Part shown: in pieces, positions 27,058-36,081 of the stretch | Position numbering within the stretch: the stretch's first letter is position 1 | Layout: each line of letters begins with the position of its first letter | Origin: Flavobacterium chilense | GTDB lineage: Bacteria; Bacteroidota; Bacteroidia; Flavobacteriales; Flavobacteriaceae | Reading direction: 5' to 3' | Length of the DNA: 64,000 nucleotides | Assembly (NCBI RefSeq): GCF_001602525.1 | Contig: NZ_LSYT01000007.1 | Span: 269,867-333,866 of the forward strand | Translations under genes and position numbers: made by a program | The notes under the pieces: generated by a model | Told to the model about the DNA's origin: nothing | What the model saw: the letters and a program-made list of their open reading frames with translations, nothing else | The model's database searches: none

Positions 27058-28917
27058 CTATTGAATAATGAGCTTTTCTGTTTTATTAAAATCCGGACTG
27101 CTAAGCTTTACAAAGTAAATACCTTTAGCATAATGCTTCAGTTCGGTAGTGAAGGAATTAGTACCACTTGTAGCGATTCCTTCATACAAGGTTTGTATTT
27201 TTTTACCAGAGATGTCCAGTAGCTCTATAGTTACCTTTCCTTCTGTTATCAAATCCAGATCTATATTAAGGTTATTATTTGCAGGGTTGGGATACAATTC
27301 TAATTTATTACTGATAACTATATCTGGTGCTTTTTTACTGCTGATGAATTGAAACTTACCGCCTGGGAAACAGCTGTAAACTGGCCAAATAGTCTTACTT
27401 ACACTACGGCCTAAGCCATCAGTTACGACTACTTTATAAGCTCTGGAATTGAAACCCGAGGTAGATGCAGGTACATAGGTGTCAATAGTTGGAGTAGAAC
27501 CCACAAGCTGCCATATTCCTGTGGTGTAATTGGCAGCATACCATTTATAAGTATACTTTCCGAATCCACATTTGGCTGTAGCTGTAGCTGTACCCTGTGT
27601 TATACATTGTAAAATTGGGGAACTGGTTACATCCACTTTCAAGACCAAGGCGAGGTCAGGATAAAAATCTGCGACATAGTTGATCATATCGCTGACCTTA
27701 GCAGCATTATTATTAAAAGGCGCTCCGGTAGGCTGCCCCAAAAGATTTACATTTGGGTTGGAGAAGTACTGGATTCTGTCATAATCAAAATAGCCATTCG
27801 TTTGTGTCATTATTGTCCTCTTATAATGATGGTTACTTTGTGTACCAACATCAAAGGTGTAGCCATGTGCTGTACCTGGATCATCGTCATCGTCATGTCT
27901 GGCTCCATACAAATGTCCTATTTCGTGTGTAAAAGTATAGCGCCAATTGGTAGCATCAATTACATCTACAATAGCATATGCATCTTCTTTTGTACCACCA
28001 ATGGCCTTAGCATATCCTGCGAAATTCCCATACAAATCCCCTGTAAGGAGTACTACCAACTCAGCCTTATGTAAATTTCGGAGGTTTTGAACATATGTAT
28101 TAGAAGCTAAGAGATTTGTATCGTATGCTATTTCTCCAGATTCAGAGAATTCGGTTAAAGGTAAAACAGCCTTTAATGTGATGTTGTAATTTATGCCACT
28201 GTTAGAAAAAGTCTGGTTCACTTGTGCAACGGCTAGATTGGCGAGGGCATTTATAGCTAATCCATCTGGTACAGAATTAAGTGCGTCTTGGGTATAAAGA
28301 ACTAATACTTTGGTTTTTATCTGGTCGCATTCAGCAGGTATTGGAATCTGTTGCATACTCGGTACACTATTTCGTATAGTGCCACAGGTACTATTAATAA
28401 GTTTTTCCGATTTTGGATTAAGCTCAGCAATTACCTGTAAACCTTCGCTCAGGTCGTAAAGCTCATAGCCATGATTGTCTATTGTGAAGCTACCAGCAAA
28501 AACGCCCTTATGGTTAACAAGCGTCATTTCACCGAAAGAACATGTTTTATATTTAGTAGGGTCCTGTAAGCTTTGACCTCGCCATGTGTAAGTGTCTAAA
28601 ACGATATCTTTTTCATTGATTTCTGTTCCGGTACTGTCTGCATAAGTAGCAATATAGCTAATTTCTGAACAGGGTAGGAATGGGAGTTTTAGAACAATAT
28701 TGTTGCTTTGGGTAGCAGTAGGTATTTGAGTAACTTCGACCAGATTGAGGCTTTGGTAAATTTTACGAGCTTCAAGCAAATTGTAATTTTTTGTTTGTCT
28801 TTCTGTAAGATCATTTTTGGTTTTACTCGACAGTCTCATTATTTGAGTTTGAGCAAAAAGAACGGGTGCATAAATGCACAACATTAGTAATAACAAATAG
28901 CGGTAATTTTTTTTCAT
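27058..28917 (-). CDS. Secreted zinc metalloprotease with T9SS C-terminal sorting domain
   Basis: 619 residues. Signal peptide 1-22 (LLLMLCIYAPVLFAQ), a propeptide-like region to about 190, then a metzincin catalytic domain (reprolysin-like): zinc site HEIGHLYGARHDDDDD near residue 330, in which His-Glu-x-x-His-x-x-Gly-x-x-His is complete, and a downstream Met (TIMTQTNGYFDY). Then an Ig/PKD-like module (TSSPILQCITQGTATATAKC) and a C-terminal type A sorting domain (LELYPNPANNNLNIDL, GIYFVKL, KLIIQ). T9SS carries such cargo through the outer membrane. It sits alone; a -7-like CAAATGTA lies at 29049-29056 upstream. Confidence 0.93.
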   Translation of the reverse strand: MKKNYRYLLLLMLCIYAPVLFAQTQIMRLSSKTKNDLTERQTKNYNLLEARKIYQSLNLVEVTQIPTATQSNNIVLKLPFLPCSEISYIATYADSTGTEINEKDIVLDTYTWRGQSLQDPTKYKTCSFGEMTLVNHKGVFAGSFTIDNHGYELYDLSEGLQVIAELNPKSEKLINSTCGTIRNSVPSMQQIPIPAECDQIKTKVLVLYTQDALNSVPDGLAINALANLAVAQVNQTFSNSGINYNITLKAVLPLTEFSESGEIAYDTNLLASNTYVQNLRNLHKAELVVLLTGDLYGNFAGYAKAIGGTKEDAYAIVDVIDATNWRYTFTHEIGHLYGARHDDDDDPGTAHGYTFDVGTQSNHHYKRTIMTQTNGYFDYDRIQYFSNPNVNLLGQPTGAPFNNNAAKVSDMINYVADFYPDLALVLKVDVTSSPILQCITQGTATATAKCGFGKYTYKWYAANYTTGIWQLVGSTPTIDTYVPASTSGFNSRAYKVVVTDGLGRSVSKTIWPVYSCFPGGKFQFISSKKAPDIVISNKLELYPNPANNNLNIDLDLITEGKVTIELLDISGKKIQTLYEGIATSGTNSFTTELKHYAKGIYFVKLSSPDFNKTEKLIIQ

Positions 28918-29342
28918 GTTACAATGTGATAAGATTTCCTCACAAGCAATAGTGCGGGCAGAGGGTTGCTCCCTATTTCAACATTGTTTTTGGAGTAAAA
29001 TCTTCTTTTTGAGATTTTTCTGTCATAAACAGAAAATCGTTCAATATTCAAATGTAGGATTTTTTTTAGAAAAATAACACTTTATGTAAAATTTTATGAT
29101 TCTAATGATTTAAGATGCTACTTCTGGTGCAGTAATTAAAGTAGATGGAGGTGTTTTTTTTTGAAGTTAAAAATTTAAAAATAAAGTCATATATCGTAAA
29201 AATGGATATATTTTGAAGGATTAAATAAAAATTTAGAACTTAGAAAATTGAAAAAAAACGAAAGAACTACCAGTATAGAAAAACAATAATTTATCATTTT
29301 GGAACCAATGACTAATTTTTGGGCTTTAGTTTAAAGCAAAAA
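28918..29342. other. Intergenic region between metalloprotease and tRNA-Pro
   Basis: About 425 nt, AT-rich. It contains one TACATTTG -7-type match on the minus strand (29049-29056), a possible promoter for the metalloprotease with a 130-nt leader. No gene is supported. Confidence 0.45.
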
Positions 29343-29372
29343 AAAAGTCTTTTCAGAAATGAAAAGACTTTT
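29343..29372 (-). terminator. Terminator of tRNA-Pro
   Basis: Perfect 12-bp stem (AAAAGTCTTTTC / GAAAAGACTTTT) with a 6-nt loop, directly after the tRNA on the minus strand and followed there by a T-run. Confidence 0.92.
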
Positions 29373-29373
29373 G

Positions 29374-29448
29374 TCGGGGTGGCAGGATTCGAACCTGCGG
29401 CCTCCTGCTCCCAAAGCAGGCGCGATAACCGGGCTACGCTACACCCCG
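29374..29448 (-). tRNA. tRNA-Pro (anticodon TGG)
   Basis: 75 nt on the minus strand without encoded CCA. Acceptor stem CGGGGTG / CACCCCG with discriminator A, anticodon stem CCTGC / GCAGG around loop TTTGGGA (anticodon TGG), and T-loop GGTTCGAATCC are all visible. It is transcribed from a strong promoter and ended by the terminator at 29343-29372. Confidence 0.96.
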
Positions 29449-29482
29449 AAGATGTATTTGTTGTACTGCCCGTAAGCGGATG

Positions 29483-29511
29483 CAAATATAGTAATAAATT
29501 TGTTTTACAAA
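29483..29511 (-). promoter_or_regulatory. Promoter of tRNA-Pro
   Basis: On the minus strand TTTG (29508-29511), a 17-nt spacer, and TATATTTG (29483-29490) match the Bacteroidota consensus in both boxes, 34 nt before the tRNA 5' end. Confidence 0.8.
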
Positions 29512-29593
29512 AGAAAAAACTCAAAATAAATAAAACTTATTTTGAGATAGTTATTTCGGATTTATTTTCGGTGTTATTTTTTATAATAAAGTT

Positions 29594-29601
29594 TACATTT
29601 G
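29594..29601 (+). promoter_or_regulatory. Candidate -7 element of trxB
   Basis: TACATTTG matches TAnnTTTG, 23 nt before the ATG of trxB; no clear -33 TTG. Confidence 0.45.
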
Positions 29602-29624
29602 CAACTCTTAAAACTATATACATT

Positions 29625-30572
29625 ATGTCAGATACAATCGAAAAAATTAAATGCCTAATTATTGGTTCCGGACCAGCAGGTTACACTGCTGCTATTTATG
29701 CAGCCAGAGCTAATATGAATCCAGTTTTATATCAGGGAATGCAGCCAGGTGGACAATTGACTACGACTAATGAAGTAGAAAATTTCCCGGGTTATGTTGA
29801 TGGAGTTACAGGGCCGGAAATGATGATTCAGTTGCAAGAACAAGCAAAACGCTTTGGAGCAGATATTCGTGATGGTTGGGCTACAAAGGTTGATTTTTCA
29901 GGAGATATTCATAAAGTTTGGATTAATGATACTATCGAATTGCACTGTGAAACCGTTATTATTTCTACAGGAGCATCAGCAAAATATTTAGGATTACCTT
30001 CAGAGCAACATTATTTACAAATGGGCGGCGGAGTTTCTGCTTGTGCAGTTTGTGATGGTTTTTTCTACCGTAATCAGGAGGTTGTAATTGTTGGAGCAGG
30101 AGATTCTGCCTGTGAAGAAGCACATTACTTATCTAAACTTTGTAAAAAAGTAACGATGCTGGTAAGAAGCGAAAAATTCAGAGCTTCTAAAATTATGGAA
30201 GAACGCGTTCGTAAAACTGAAAACATCGAAATTTTAATGAACCACGATACTGTTGAAGTGGTTGGAGATAATCAGGTAGTTCACGCTATTAAAGCTTTAA
30301 ACAAAACTACTGGTGAAGTTATTGAAATTCCTGCAACAGGATTTTTCGTAGCAATTGGTCACAAACCAAATACTGATATCTTCAAAGATTACCTTACACT
30401 TGATGAAACAGGTTATATTGTAAATACTCCGGGAACATCTAACACAAACGTTCAGGGTGTTTTTGTAGCGGGAGATGCTGCAGATCATGTTTACCGTCAG
30501 GCAATTACTGCTGCCGGAACAGGATGTATGGCTGCATTGGATGCTGAGCGCTATTTAGCATCTAAAGAGTAA
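29625..30572 (+). CDS. trxB: Thioredoxin-disulfide reductase
   Basis: 315 residues. NADPH-dependent flavoprotein that keeps thioredoxin reduced. FAD-binding IIGSGPAGYTAAIYAARA at the N-terminus, redox pair Cys140-Ala-Val-Cys143 followed by Asp, NADPH-binding VIVGAGDSACEEAHYLSKL, and the C-terminal FAD motif GVFVAGDAADHVYRQA are all intact. The start at 29625 begins the conserved MSDTIEKIKCLIIGSG; the frame stays open further upstream only because it runs through the tRNA antisense, so that extension is not used. A terminator follows. Confidence 0.97.
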   Translation: MSDTIEKIKCLIIGSGPAGYTAAIYAARANMNPVLYQGMQPGGQLTTTNEVENFPGYVDGVTGPEMMIQLQEQAKRFGADIRDGWATKVDFSGDIHKVWINDTIELHCETVIISTGASAKYLGLPSEQHYLQMGGGVSACAVCDGFFYRNQEVVIVGAGDSACEEAHYLSKLCKKVTMLVRSEKFRASKIMEERVRKTENIEILMNHDTVEVVGDNQVVHAIKALNKTTGEVIEIPATGFFVAIGHKPNTDIFKDYLTLDETGYIVNTPGTSNTNVQGVFVAGDAADHVYRQAITAAGTGCMAALDAERYLASKE

Positions 30573-30601
30573 TTTTAGTTTCAGATTGGAGTAAAGATTT
30601 T

Positions 30602-30736
30602 ACCGCAAAGAGCGCAAAGATTTTTCCCAACATTCGATGAGAAAATAAAAAGTTCGCAAAGCTGATTTAATACTTAGCTTTGCGAACTTTGTTTTTTTAT
30701 AAAATATAGAAAATAAAACTTTGTGTTCTTTGCGGT
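30602..30736. repeat. CGCAAAG-type inverted repeat flanking the trxB terminator
   Basis: ACCGCAAAGAGCGCAAAG at 30602-30619 is mirrored by CTTTGTGTTCTTTGCGGT at 30719-30736 (15 of 18 paired). The trxB terminator hairpin sits between. The same CGCAAAG unit recurs at 42.6-42.7 kb. Confidence 0.65.
30649..30690 (+). terminator. Terminator of trxB
   Basis: 15-bp perfect stem AAAGTTCGCAAAGCT / AGCTTTGCGAACTTT, 12-nt loop, followed by GTTTTTTT. Confidence 0.9.
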
Positions 30737-30805
30737 AGAAATTAGTCCGACTTAATATTGGAAAGTATATTTTCTATTTATGGAATTTTAAGAAGCTAAT
30801 GAAGC

Positions 30806-31639
30806 TTATTTTATCTTCTTAAACAATTTAGCTTCTTCAGAAAAACGGGTGAGTGTTATGGCAGGGCTTCCAAAAAGAGAAAGTTCAGCTTTGTCTCCAA
30901 GTGCTATCGAAATGGTTGTGTCAGCAAGAACAGTCCCTACGGCATAATTTTCAACGGTAACGTTAGCCTCTTTCAGTGTGAATTTTGTTCCAGTAAAAAC
31001 AGAATTGTTATCTAATCGGATGGTTGCTTTTTCTGCAATACCTTCAATAGCAGCTGTTGCTTTTTGGTATAAATCGCATTTGAATTTTATTGCAGAAACT
31101 AATGTTTTAATAGATGCGTTCTTGCTTAATTGTAAATTCGCTTCTTCAGATTTTAAATTCAATTCGGTTCTTGACTTGTCATCAGCAAATAAGCTGAACT
31201 TTTTAGAATTTACGTTTAGAAATAACTTTGAATAATCAAAACTATTAAATGTAATGTCATCTAACTGAAGTTCCTGAATGGCATAAACAGCAGCATCGTT
31301 TTTGGCAATGACCGATTTTAATGTTTTGGTATAGGTAACACGAACAATTAATTTTTTGAAAATGGTACTTTCTTTTGAGGTATATAAACGTAATACTCTT
31401 TCTCTTAAATCCATTGCGACAATATCATGTAAATTATCATCGGCTTCAATTTTGATTTCGTTTTTTTCACCTCTTTCCAGATAAACTTCCAGATTGTCAT
31501 CGGCTTCGATGCCATCAAATTCGCCTACTTCTTTTACAGAAGTTGTTACGACTTTAGATCCTTTTATTTTTTCTCTCCTTTGTGCAAAGGTTAATGTAGT
31601 AACTAATAATAAGAGGAGCAGGGCTGTATTTTTTTTCAT
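30806..31639 (-). CDS. GIN (DUF2807) domain protein
   Basis: 277 residues. Signal peptide 1-19 (ALLLLLLVTTLTFAQ), then a long parallel-beta region of GIN/DUF2807 type: VKEVGEFDGIEADDNLEVYL, IEADDNLHDIV, LRLYTSKES, and repeated short strands. GIN domains are found in exported adhesin-like proteins downstream of PspC genes in this phylum. It has its own -7 match upstream (31662-31669) and a gap of 85 nt from the next GIN gene, so it may be transcribed separately or by read-through from the PadR-PspC-GIN operon. Confidence 0.85.
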   Translation of the reverse strand: MKKNTALLLLLLVTTLTFAQRREKIKGSKVVTTSVKEVGEFDGIEADDNLEVYLERGEKNEIKIEADDNLHDIVAMDLRERVLRLYTSKESTIFKKLIVRVTYTKTLKSVIAKNDAAVYAIQELQLDDITFNSFDYSKLFLNVNSKKFSLFADDKSRTELNLKSEEANLQLSKNASIKTLVSAIKFKCDLYQKATAAIEGIAEKATIRLDNNSVFTGTKFTLKEANVTVENYAVGTVLADTTISIALGDKAELSLFGSPAITLTRFSEEAKLFKKIK

Positions 31640-31661
31640 TAAATTTAAATTTGATTTTCAC

Positions 31662-31669
31662 AAATATAA
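31662..31669 (-). promoter_or_regulatory. Candidate -7 element of the GIN gene
   Basis: TATATTTG on the minus strand, 23 nt before the ATG; no clear -33 TTG. Confidence 0.4.
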
Positions 31670-31724
31670 AAAAATCATCCACTTTCGATGAATGATTTTT
31701 TTATATTTAACAGATAAATATGGT

Positions 31725-32456
31725 TTATCCCTGGCTTACGCTTCCTCCTGAATTAGCCGTTTTCTCGACTGTTTTAGGTGTTGTGTCATAATTAATACTT
31801 CCTCCGCTGCTTGCATTGGCTTTTAAGCTTACAATTGGATGAACCTCAACATTTGCTCCACTTGAAGCATCTGCCTGAACATCGTTTACAAACAGTCTTT
31901 TGGCATTGATCGTAGAACCGCTTGATGCTGACGTTCTGACTTTTAAAGCTTTTCCTTCTACTGATACTGAGCTTGCACTATTAGTATCACAGGAAACAGT
32001 GTCAAATTCGATGTTAAGACCTACTGTTGCAGCGCTTGAAGTTTCAATATCAAGATTTTCACCCTGAAGAGTTCCTTTGTTTGATACAGAAGCAGCACTT
32101 GAAGCTTCTAATCTGTCAATTTTAGGCATCTTTACGGTTACTTTTTTCTTTGTAACACTAAGAGAATTGTGTTTAGATTTAATAATCAAAGTACCATTTT
32201 CAACTTTAGTAATAATGTCTTTTTGAATGTTATCATCTGTTTCAACCACAATTTGAGTAGAATCAGATTGTTCGATTACTAAATCGATCGCATTGCTTAT
32301 GGATATTTTGGTAAAATCTCCCTGAACAATTCTTTTTTCAGTTGTAACGTTTCCGCTTCCTTCAATTGTATTCACATTAAAGTTACATGAAGCAAATAGT
32401 AATGCGGTTATAGTGGCAAGAATAAATTTCGTAATATGAATGATTATTTTTATCAT
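31725..32456 (-). CDS. GIN (DUF2807) domain lipoprotein
   Basis: 243 residues. The N-terminus carries a lipoprotein signal (ILATITALLFASC, Cys24). VQGDFTKISISNAIDLVIEQ near 45 starts the GIN domain; the following strands are rich in Ser/Ala with repeated phrases such as ASSAASVSNKG, SSAATVGLNIE, and ASSGANVEVH that form a beta-solenoid. A membrane-surface structural or signalling role is likely. It starts 3 nt after the PspC gene stop, so it is cotranscribed. Confidence 0.88.
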   Translation of the reverse strand: MIKIIIHITKFILATITALLFASCNFNVNTIEGSGNVTTEKRIVQGDFTKISISNAIDLVIEQSDSTQIVVETDDNIQKDIITKVENGTLIIKSKHNSLSVTKKKVTVKMPKIDRLEASSAASVSNKGTLQGENLDIETSSAATVGLNIEFDTVSCDTNSASSVSVEGKALKVRTSASSGSTINAKRLFVNDVQADASSGANVEVHPIVSLKANASSGGSINYDTTPKTVEKTANSGGSVSQG

Positions 32457-32459
32457 GGC

Positions 32460-34181
32460 TTAGTTAATTTTAATTATAACTCCGTTTTTGTCAGTGGTTA
32501 ATCTTCCGTTGGTTTTTTTTCCGTTTAAAATTTCTTTTCCATTAATTTTAACCGAAACTTCGTTTACAGTATCGTTGTCAACACTGTTTTCTTCGTCTAC
32601 ATCGTTAAAGTCATTCTCTTCAGATGGGCAATTCAGGCATTTAGTTTTTGAACCTTCTACCTTGTAAATGTAATCACCACTGAAGTGCAGGTTGAAAAAA
32701 TCATTTTCAGATTGATCATAATCTTGTACAGAAGCGTCTGGTTTAAAAAGTTGTCCTTCTGGTAAGTATAAATATATGTCAACTTCCTGACCTCTAAATT
32801 TGTTTTTTACATCTGTAAGATAGTAATTATCCAAAATTAAGTGATTTCCTTTAATTTGAAATTTGTAATTGATTTTCTCTGCTCTTTGTTTTGCAGATAT
32901 AAACGAATTTCCTCTTGCACTTTTTTCGATCTGAATATATGGAGCAGCTTCATCAGTGTGTAAAACATGCAAACGAACATCATTTGAATAGATTAACTGA
33001 TTGTTTGCTGAATCCTGCACGAATTCAAATTCTCTGTAGTGATTTAAATCTTTTGCGTAATAATCATTGTATCTGAATTTCACGAATAAAGTATCTTTTG
33101 TACTAATGTTAAGCGCTTTTTTCTCTACTGTTTTATTATCGTATGAAATTTCAGTTGCTTGTTTGATTCCGATGCTGATAGCAATAGCTACTGCAATAAT
33201 CCAAATGGCTAACAAAGTGTATTTTACAATATTCCCGATAGATTTTAAATTTGGAGATAACAATTTGAACCCTAAAAGTGTCAAAAAGAAAAACGGAATT
33301 CCAACGGCAAAGAACATTAACAATCCAAATGACCAGATTGGGTAATCTGTAAAGTTTCCGGCTTCAATGAAGTTTTGCCAGGGAAAGTCAACAAAAACGT
33401 TTGTTCCCAAAGTAAAAACCCCAATCAATAAAGCGATTAAAACGCTTAGACCTGACATGATCAGGATAACTCCTAAAAATTTAGCGAAGATTTTAAAAAC
33501 CGTCATCACAAAGTCTCCAAATGAACTACTTATTCTCTCAGCTCCCGACTTTACCTGGTTTCCCATTTTGTCATAATCTGCATTTTTGAATTTGTCAGAT
33601 AATGATTCAATTTCTTCACGAACTTTTTTTTCAATGTTCGAAATCGTCACCGGTTCACCTGTCATTTCCAGTTTTTCTGATGTTGTAACCGCTTCCGGAG
33701 TTACAATCCAAAGAACAAAATAAGCTAAGATACCAGTTCCAAAACCTGCAAAAACAAATATTAAGAATACAATTTTAATCCATACAGCATCAATTCCAAA
33801 ATAGTGTCCCAAACCGGTTGCTACACCACCAATCATACCTTTTTCTTTGTCTCGGTACAATTTTTTATGTTTTCTGTTGCTGTAATCATTAAAAGACTGA
33901 TTTGTTTTTTCTTCGTCTTCAAGGATATAATCTTCAGGTTGTCCCATCACTGTAATCACCTCTTCAACTTCTTTCAGTCCTACAACATGTTTATCACTTT
34001 TTTGTTTCTCTATTAATAATTCAGAAACACGCATTTCGATATCTTTAATGATTTCATCTTGTCCGGATGAGTTGTTAAGTGATCGTTTTATAGCGTCAAA
34101 ATAGCGTGTCAATTTTAAATATGCATCTTCATCGATGTGAAAAACCATACCGCCTAAGTTAATATTTACTGTTTTGTTCAT
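32460..34181 (-). CDS. PspC domain transmembrane protein
   Basis: 573 residues. N-terminal cytosolic segment MNKTVNINLGGMVFHIDEDA (residues 1-100, typical of Bacteroidota PspC proteins), then the PspC domain LYRDKEKGMIGGVATGLGHY near 112 with a membrane segment, two to four more membrane segments (about 225-345), and an extracytoplasmic beta-rich region to the end. PspC in Enterobacteria senses envelope stress and regulates PspA/PspF; no pspA is present here, so regulation runs by another route, likely with the PadR repressor encoded 3 nt upstream. Confidence 0.92.
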   Translation of the reverse strand: MNKTVNINLGGMVFHIDEDAYLKLTRYFDAIKRSLNNSSGQDEIIKDIEMRVSELLIEKQKSDKHVVGLKEVEEVITVMGQPEDYILEDEEKTNQSFNDYSNRKHKKLYRDKEKGMIGGVATGLGHYFGIDAVWIKIVFLIFVFAGFGTGILAYFVLWIVTPEAVTTSEKLEMTGEPVTISNIEKKVREEIESLSDKFKNADYDKMGNQVKSGAERISSSFGDFVMTVFKIFAKFLGVILIMSGLSVLIALLIGVFTLGTNVFVDFPWQNFIEAGNFTDYPIWSFGLLMFFAVGIPFFFLTLLGFKLLSPNLKSIGNIVKYTLLAIWIIAVAIAISIGIKQATEISYDNKTVEKKALNISTKDTLFVKFRYNDYYAKDLNHYREFEFVQDSANNQLIYSNDVRLHVLHTDEAAPYIQIEKSARGNSFISAKQRAEKINYKFQIKGNHLILDNYYLTDVKNKFRGQEVDIYLYLPEGQLFKPDASVQDYDQSENDFFNLHFSGDYIYKVEGSKTKCLNCPSEENDFNDVDEENSVDNDTVNEVSVKINGKEILNGKKTNGRLTTDKNGVIIKIN

Positions 34182-34184
34182 GAC

Positions 34185-34517
34185 TTATTGATTTTGATTG
34201 GTGATTAGTTTTACGGCGTCTGAAAGTTCTGTCCAGGTTCCGCTAAGTTCGTTTAAAAATGTTTGTCCTATTTCGGTTAATCCATAATATTTTCGTGGTG
34301 GTCCAGATGTCGATTCTTCCCAACGATAATTAAGTAAACCGTCGTTTTTCAGCCTAGTTAGTAATGGATAAACTGTTCCTTCAACAACTAGTAATTTCGC
34401 ATTTTTTAAAGTGTCTAATATTTCAGATGTATATGCGTCTTTTTCTTTTAATACGGATAAGATGCAAAACTCAAGAACACCTTTGCGCATCTGTGCTTTT
34501 GTGTTTTCAATGTTCAT
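34185..34517 (-). CDS. PadR family transcriptional regulator
   Basis: 110 residues, winged helix: GVLEFCILSVLKEKDAYTSE, LDTLKNAKLLVVEGTVYPLL, and the wing RWEESTSGPPRKYYGLTEIG. Short PadR class (subfamily 2, without the long C-terminal coil). First gene of an operon PadR-PspC-GIN, gaps of 3 nt each. It probably represses its own operon and releases on envelope stress or a small ligand; in this phylum this arrangement is common. Confidence 0.92.
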   Translation of the reverse strand: MNIENTKAQMRKGVLEFCILSVLKEKDAYTSEILDTLKNAKLLVVEGTVYPLLTRLKNDGLLNYRWEESTSGPPRKYYGLTEIGQTFLNELSGTWTELSDAVKLITNQNQ

Positions 34518-34682
34518 AATTTCATTTTGTTTTTTTTAGATTGAACAATTCGTTTTTTGATTGATGATTTTGATTGATGATTGATTGCGAAACGATTTTT
34601 GTTGATTGCTTGTAAAGTTTCGACTATAACTTTTAATTTTTTATGTCACACTGAACAAAGTCAGGTGCTTCATAAATATTGA

Positions 34683-35162
34683 TTACTTTATAAAAGGAAT
34701 CGTTATTGGATATTTATATAATTCTCCGTTTGAAGCTTTTATCGAAGCATAAATCACTAAAAAGAATTCAACAAATTTTAATAATCCAAAAAGTAAAACT
34801 GCTGTTGCTCCAATACTTAAAATTCCAATGTTTCCGTCGATGTTTAGATTTCTGATGATTAAATCTTCATCGTTAAAAACAGTATTGATTGGAAGGTTCT
34901 TTAAAAGTACAAATGCAAAAATCGGAATGGCAATTAAAGCTAAAACTAAAGTGTAAAGCAAAAGACTTAACTGAAAATTCAATGTTTGCTTTCCGTGGTG
35001 ATTTACAAATTCTGATTTGTCTTTGTAACTCGTCCAGATTAATATTGGGAAAATATAATTCCCAAACGGAATGATGTACTGACTTAAAGTACTTAAATGT
35101 GTGAACGTTGCAATGTTCTTTTCTGATGTGGTTTCCATGATGAGTGGTGTTGTTGTTTCCAT
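34683..35162 (-). CDS. DUF4870 domain membrane protein
   Basis: 159 residues. THLSTLSQYIIPFGNYIFPILIW and YKDKSEFVNHHGKQTLNFQLS form the DUF4870 core with three to four membrane helices. The ATG at 35162 begins METTTPLIMETTSEKN; the inner ATG at residue 9 is an alternative. It lies upstream of the PadR operon (165-nt gap) with its own -7 element. Proteins of this family often go with PspC/GIN operons; their function is unknown. Confidence 0.85.
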   Translation of the reverse strand: METTTPLIMETTSEKNIATFTHLSTLSQYIIPFGNYIFPILIWTSYKDKSEFVNHHGKQTLNFQLSLLLYTLVLALIAIPIFAFVLLKNLPINTVFNDEDLIIRNLNIDGNIGILSIGATAVLLFGLLKFVEFFLVIYASIKASNGELYKYPITIPFIK

Positions 35163-35190
35163 GATTAAAAGTATATAGTATTTTCTTATG

Positions 35191-35198
35191 CAAATATA
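35191..35198 (-). promoter_or_regulatory. Candidate -7 element of the DUF4870 gene
   Basis: TATATTTG on the minus strand, 29 nt before the ATG. No clear -33. Confidence 0.4.
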
Positions 35199-35393
35199 TG
35201 TCTAAAAGACAGTATCTTGTTTTGCATAGTACCAAATATTAACAAAATATTAACAATTATAAAATTTAAATTAGAGCTATAATGTATTGGAAATCATTCG
35301 GAAGTCCTGTTTTTATTGACGGTTTAGGAAAGTAATTCCAATTTATTGTGCGTGCATAGTTTTTTTGTATTTTTACATAAAAAAATAAATACC

Positions 35394-35846
35394 ATGGCAA
35401 TATCAGTTTCAAAACTCAACAAATTTGTGTTATTCAAATTACCATCGGCATACATTTGTGGTGTGCGTGTAAAGGCAATCGACGAAGATAGATGCGTGGT
35501 AAGTGTAAAACACAGATGGATCAATCAAAACCCTTTTAACTCGATGTACTTTGCGGTTCAGGCAATGGCGGCAGAGTTAACAACAGGAGCATTAGTGATT
35601 TCTCAAATTCAACAAAGCGGAAAAAAGATCTCAATGTTGGTCGCTAACAATAAAGGAAACTTTACCAAGAAAGCTACCGGAAGAATAACATTCGTTTGTA
35701 ACGACGGACATTTAATCGCCGAAGCTATTCAAAGAACAATCGCAACAGGTGAGGGGCAAACTTTCTGGATGAAATCTATAGGAACGAATGAAGAAGGAGT
35801 TCAGGTTTCAGAAATGGATTTTGAATGGAGTGTAAGAATTAAATAG
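35394..35846 (+). CDS. DUF4442 (hot-dog fold, PaaI-like) protein
   Basis: 150 residues from ATG at 35394 (MAISVSKLNKFVLFKLPSAY). Hot-dog-type features: NPFNSMYFAVQAMAAELTTGALV near 40 (the helix of the fold) and KKATGRITFVCNDGHLIAEAI near 90. DUF4442 proteins are related to acyl-CoA thioesterases, but the catalytic residue is not certain here. An upstream in-frame ATG at 35346 gives MCVHSFFVFLH, a sequence with no family support. Convergent with the small peptide gene. Confidence 0.82.
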   Translation: MAISVSKLNKFVLFKLPSAYICGVRVKAIDEDRCVVSVKHRWINQNPFNSMYFAVQAMAAELTTGALVISQIQQSGKKISMLVANNKGNFTKKATGRITFVCNDGHLIAEAIQRTIATGEGQTFWMKSIGTNEEGVQVSEMDFEWSVRIK

Positions 35847-35917
35847 TTTTAAAGTTTTTGCCACGAATTTCACAGATTAAAATGATTACTCGACGAAAAG
35901 CTTTGACAAAGTTTTTT

Positions 35918-36017
35918 CGCCACGAATTTCACGAATTGACACTAATCTAAAATGAAAATATAAATGCGTAATTCAATTTGCACAAATAATTCGTGCTAAT
36001 TCGTGAAATTCGTGGCG
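35918..36017. repeat. Element with perfect 20-bp terminal inverted repeats (CACGAATT family)
   Basis: CGCCACGAATTTCACGAATT at 35918-35937 is repeated as its exact complement at 35998-36017, flanking 60 nt. Just left of it (35857-35917) is another copy GCCACGAATTTCAC and the string AGCTTTGACAAAGTT shared with 7.9 kb. No reading frame of its own. Confidence 0.85.
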
Positions 36018-36030
36018 AAAAAAAAACATA

Positions 36031-36062
36031 AAAAAGGCTTCGAATATATTCGAAGCCTTTTT
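36031..36062 (-). terminator. Terminator of the 52-residue peptide gene
   Basis: A perfect 32-nt palindrome (AAAAAGGCTTCGAATA and its complement) starting 20 nt after the stop codon of the minus-strand small gene; T-run on either side, so possibly bidirectional for the DUF4442 gene. Confidence 0.85.
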
Positions 36063-36081
36063 GGTAAAAGATACATTGCGA

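Noticed and set aside
29319..29624. N-terminal extension of the trxB frame through the tRNA region
   Set aside because: The extension is antisense to tRNA-Pro and its promoter; conserved TrxB sequence starts at 29625.
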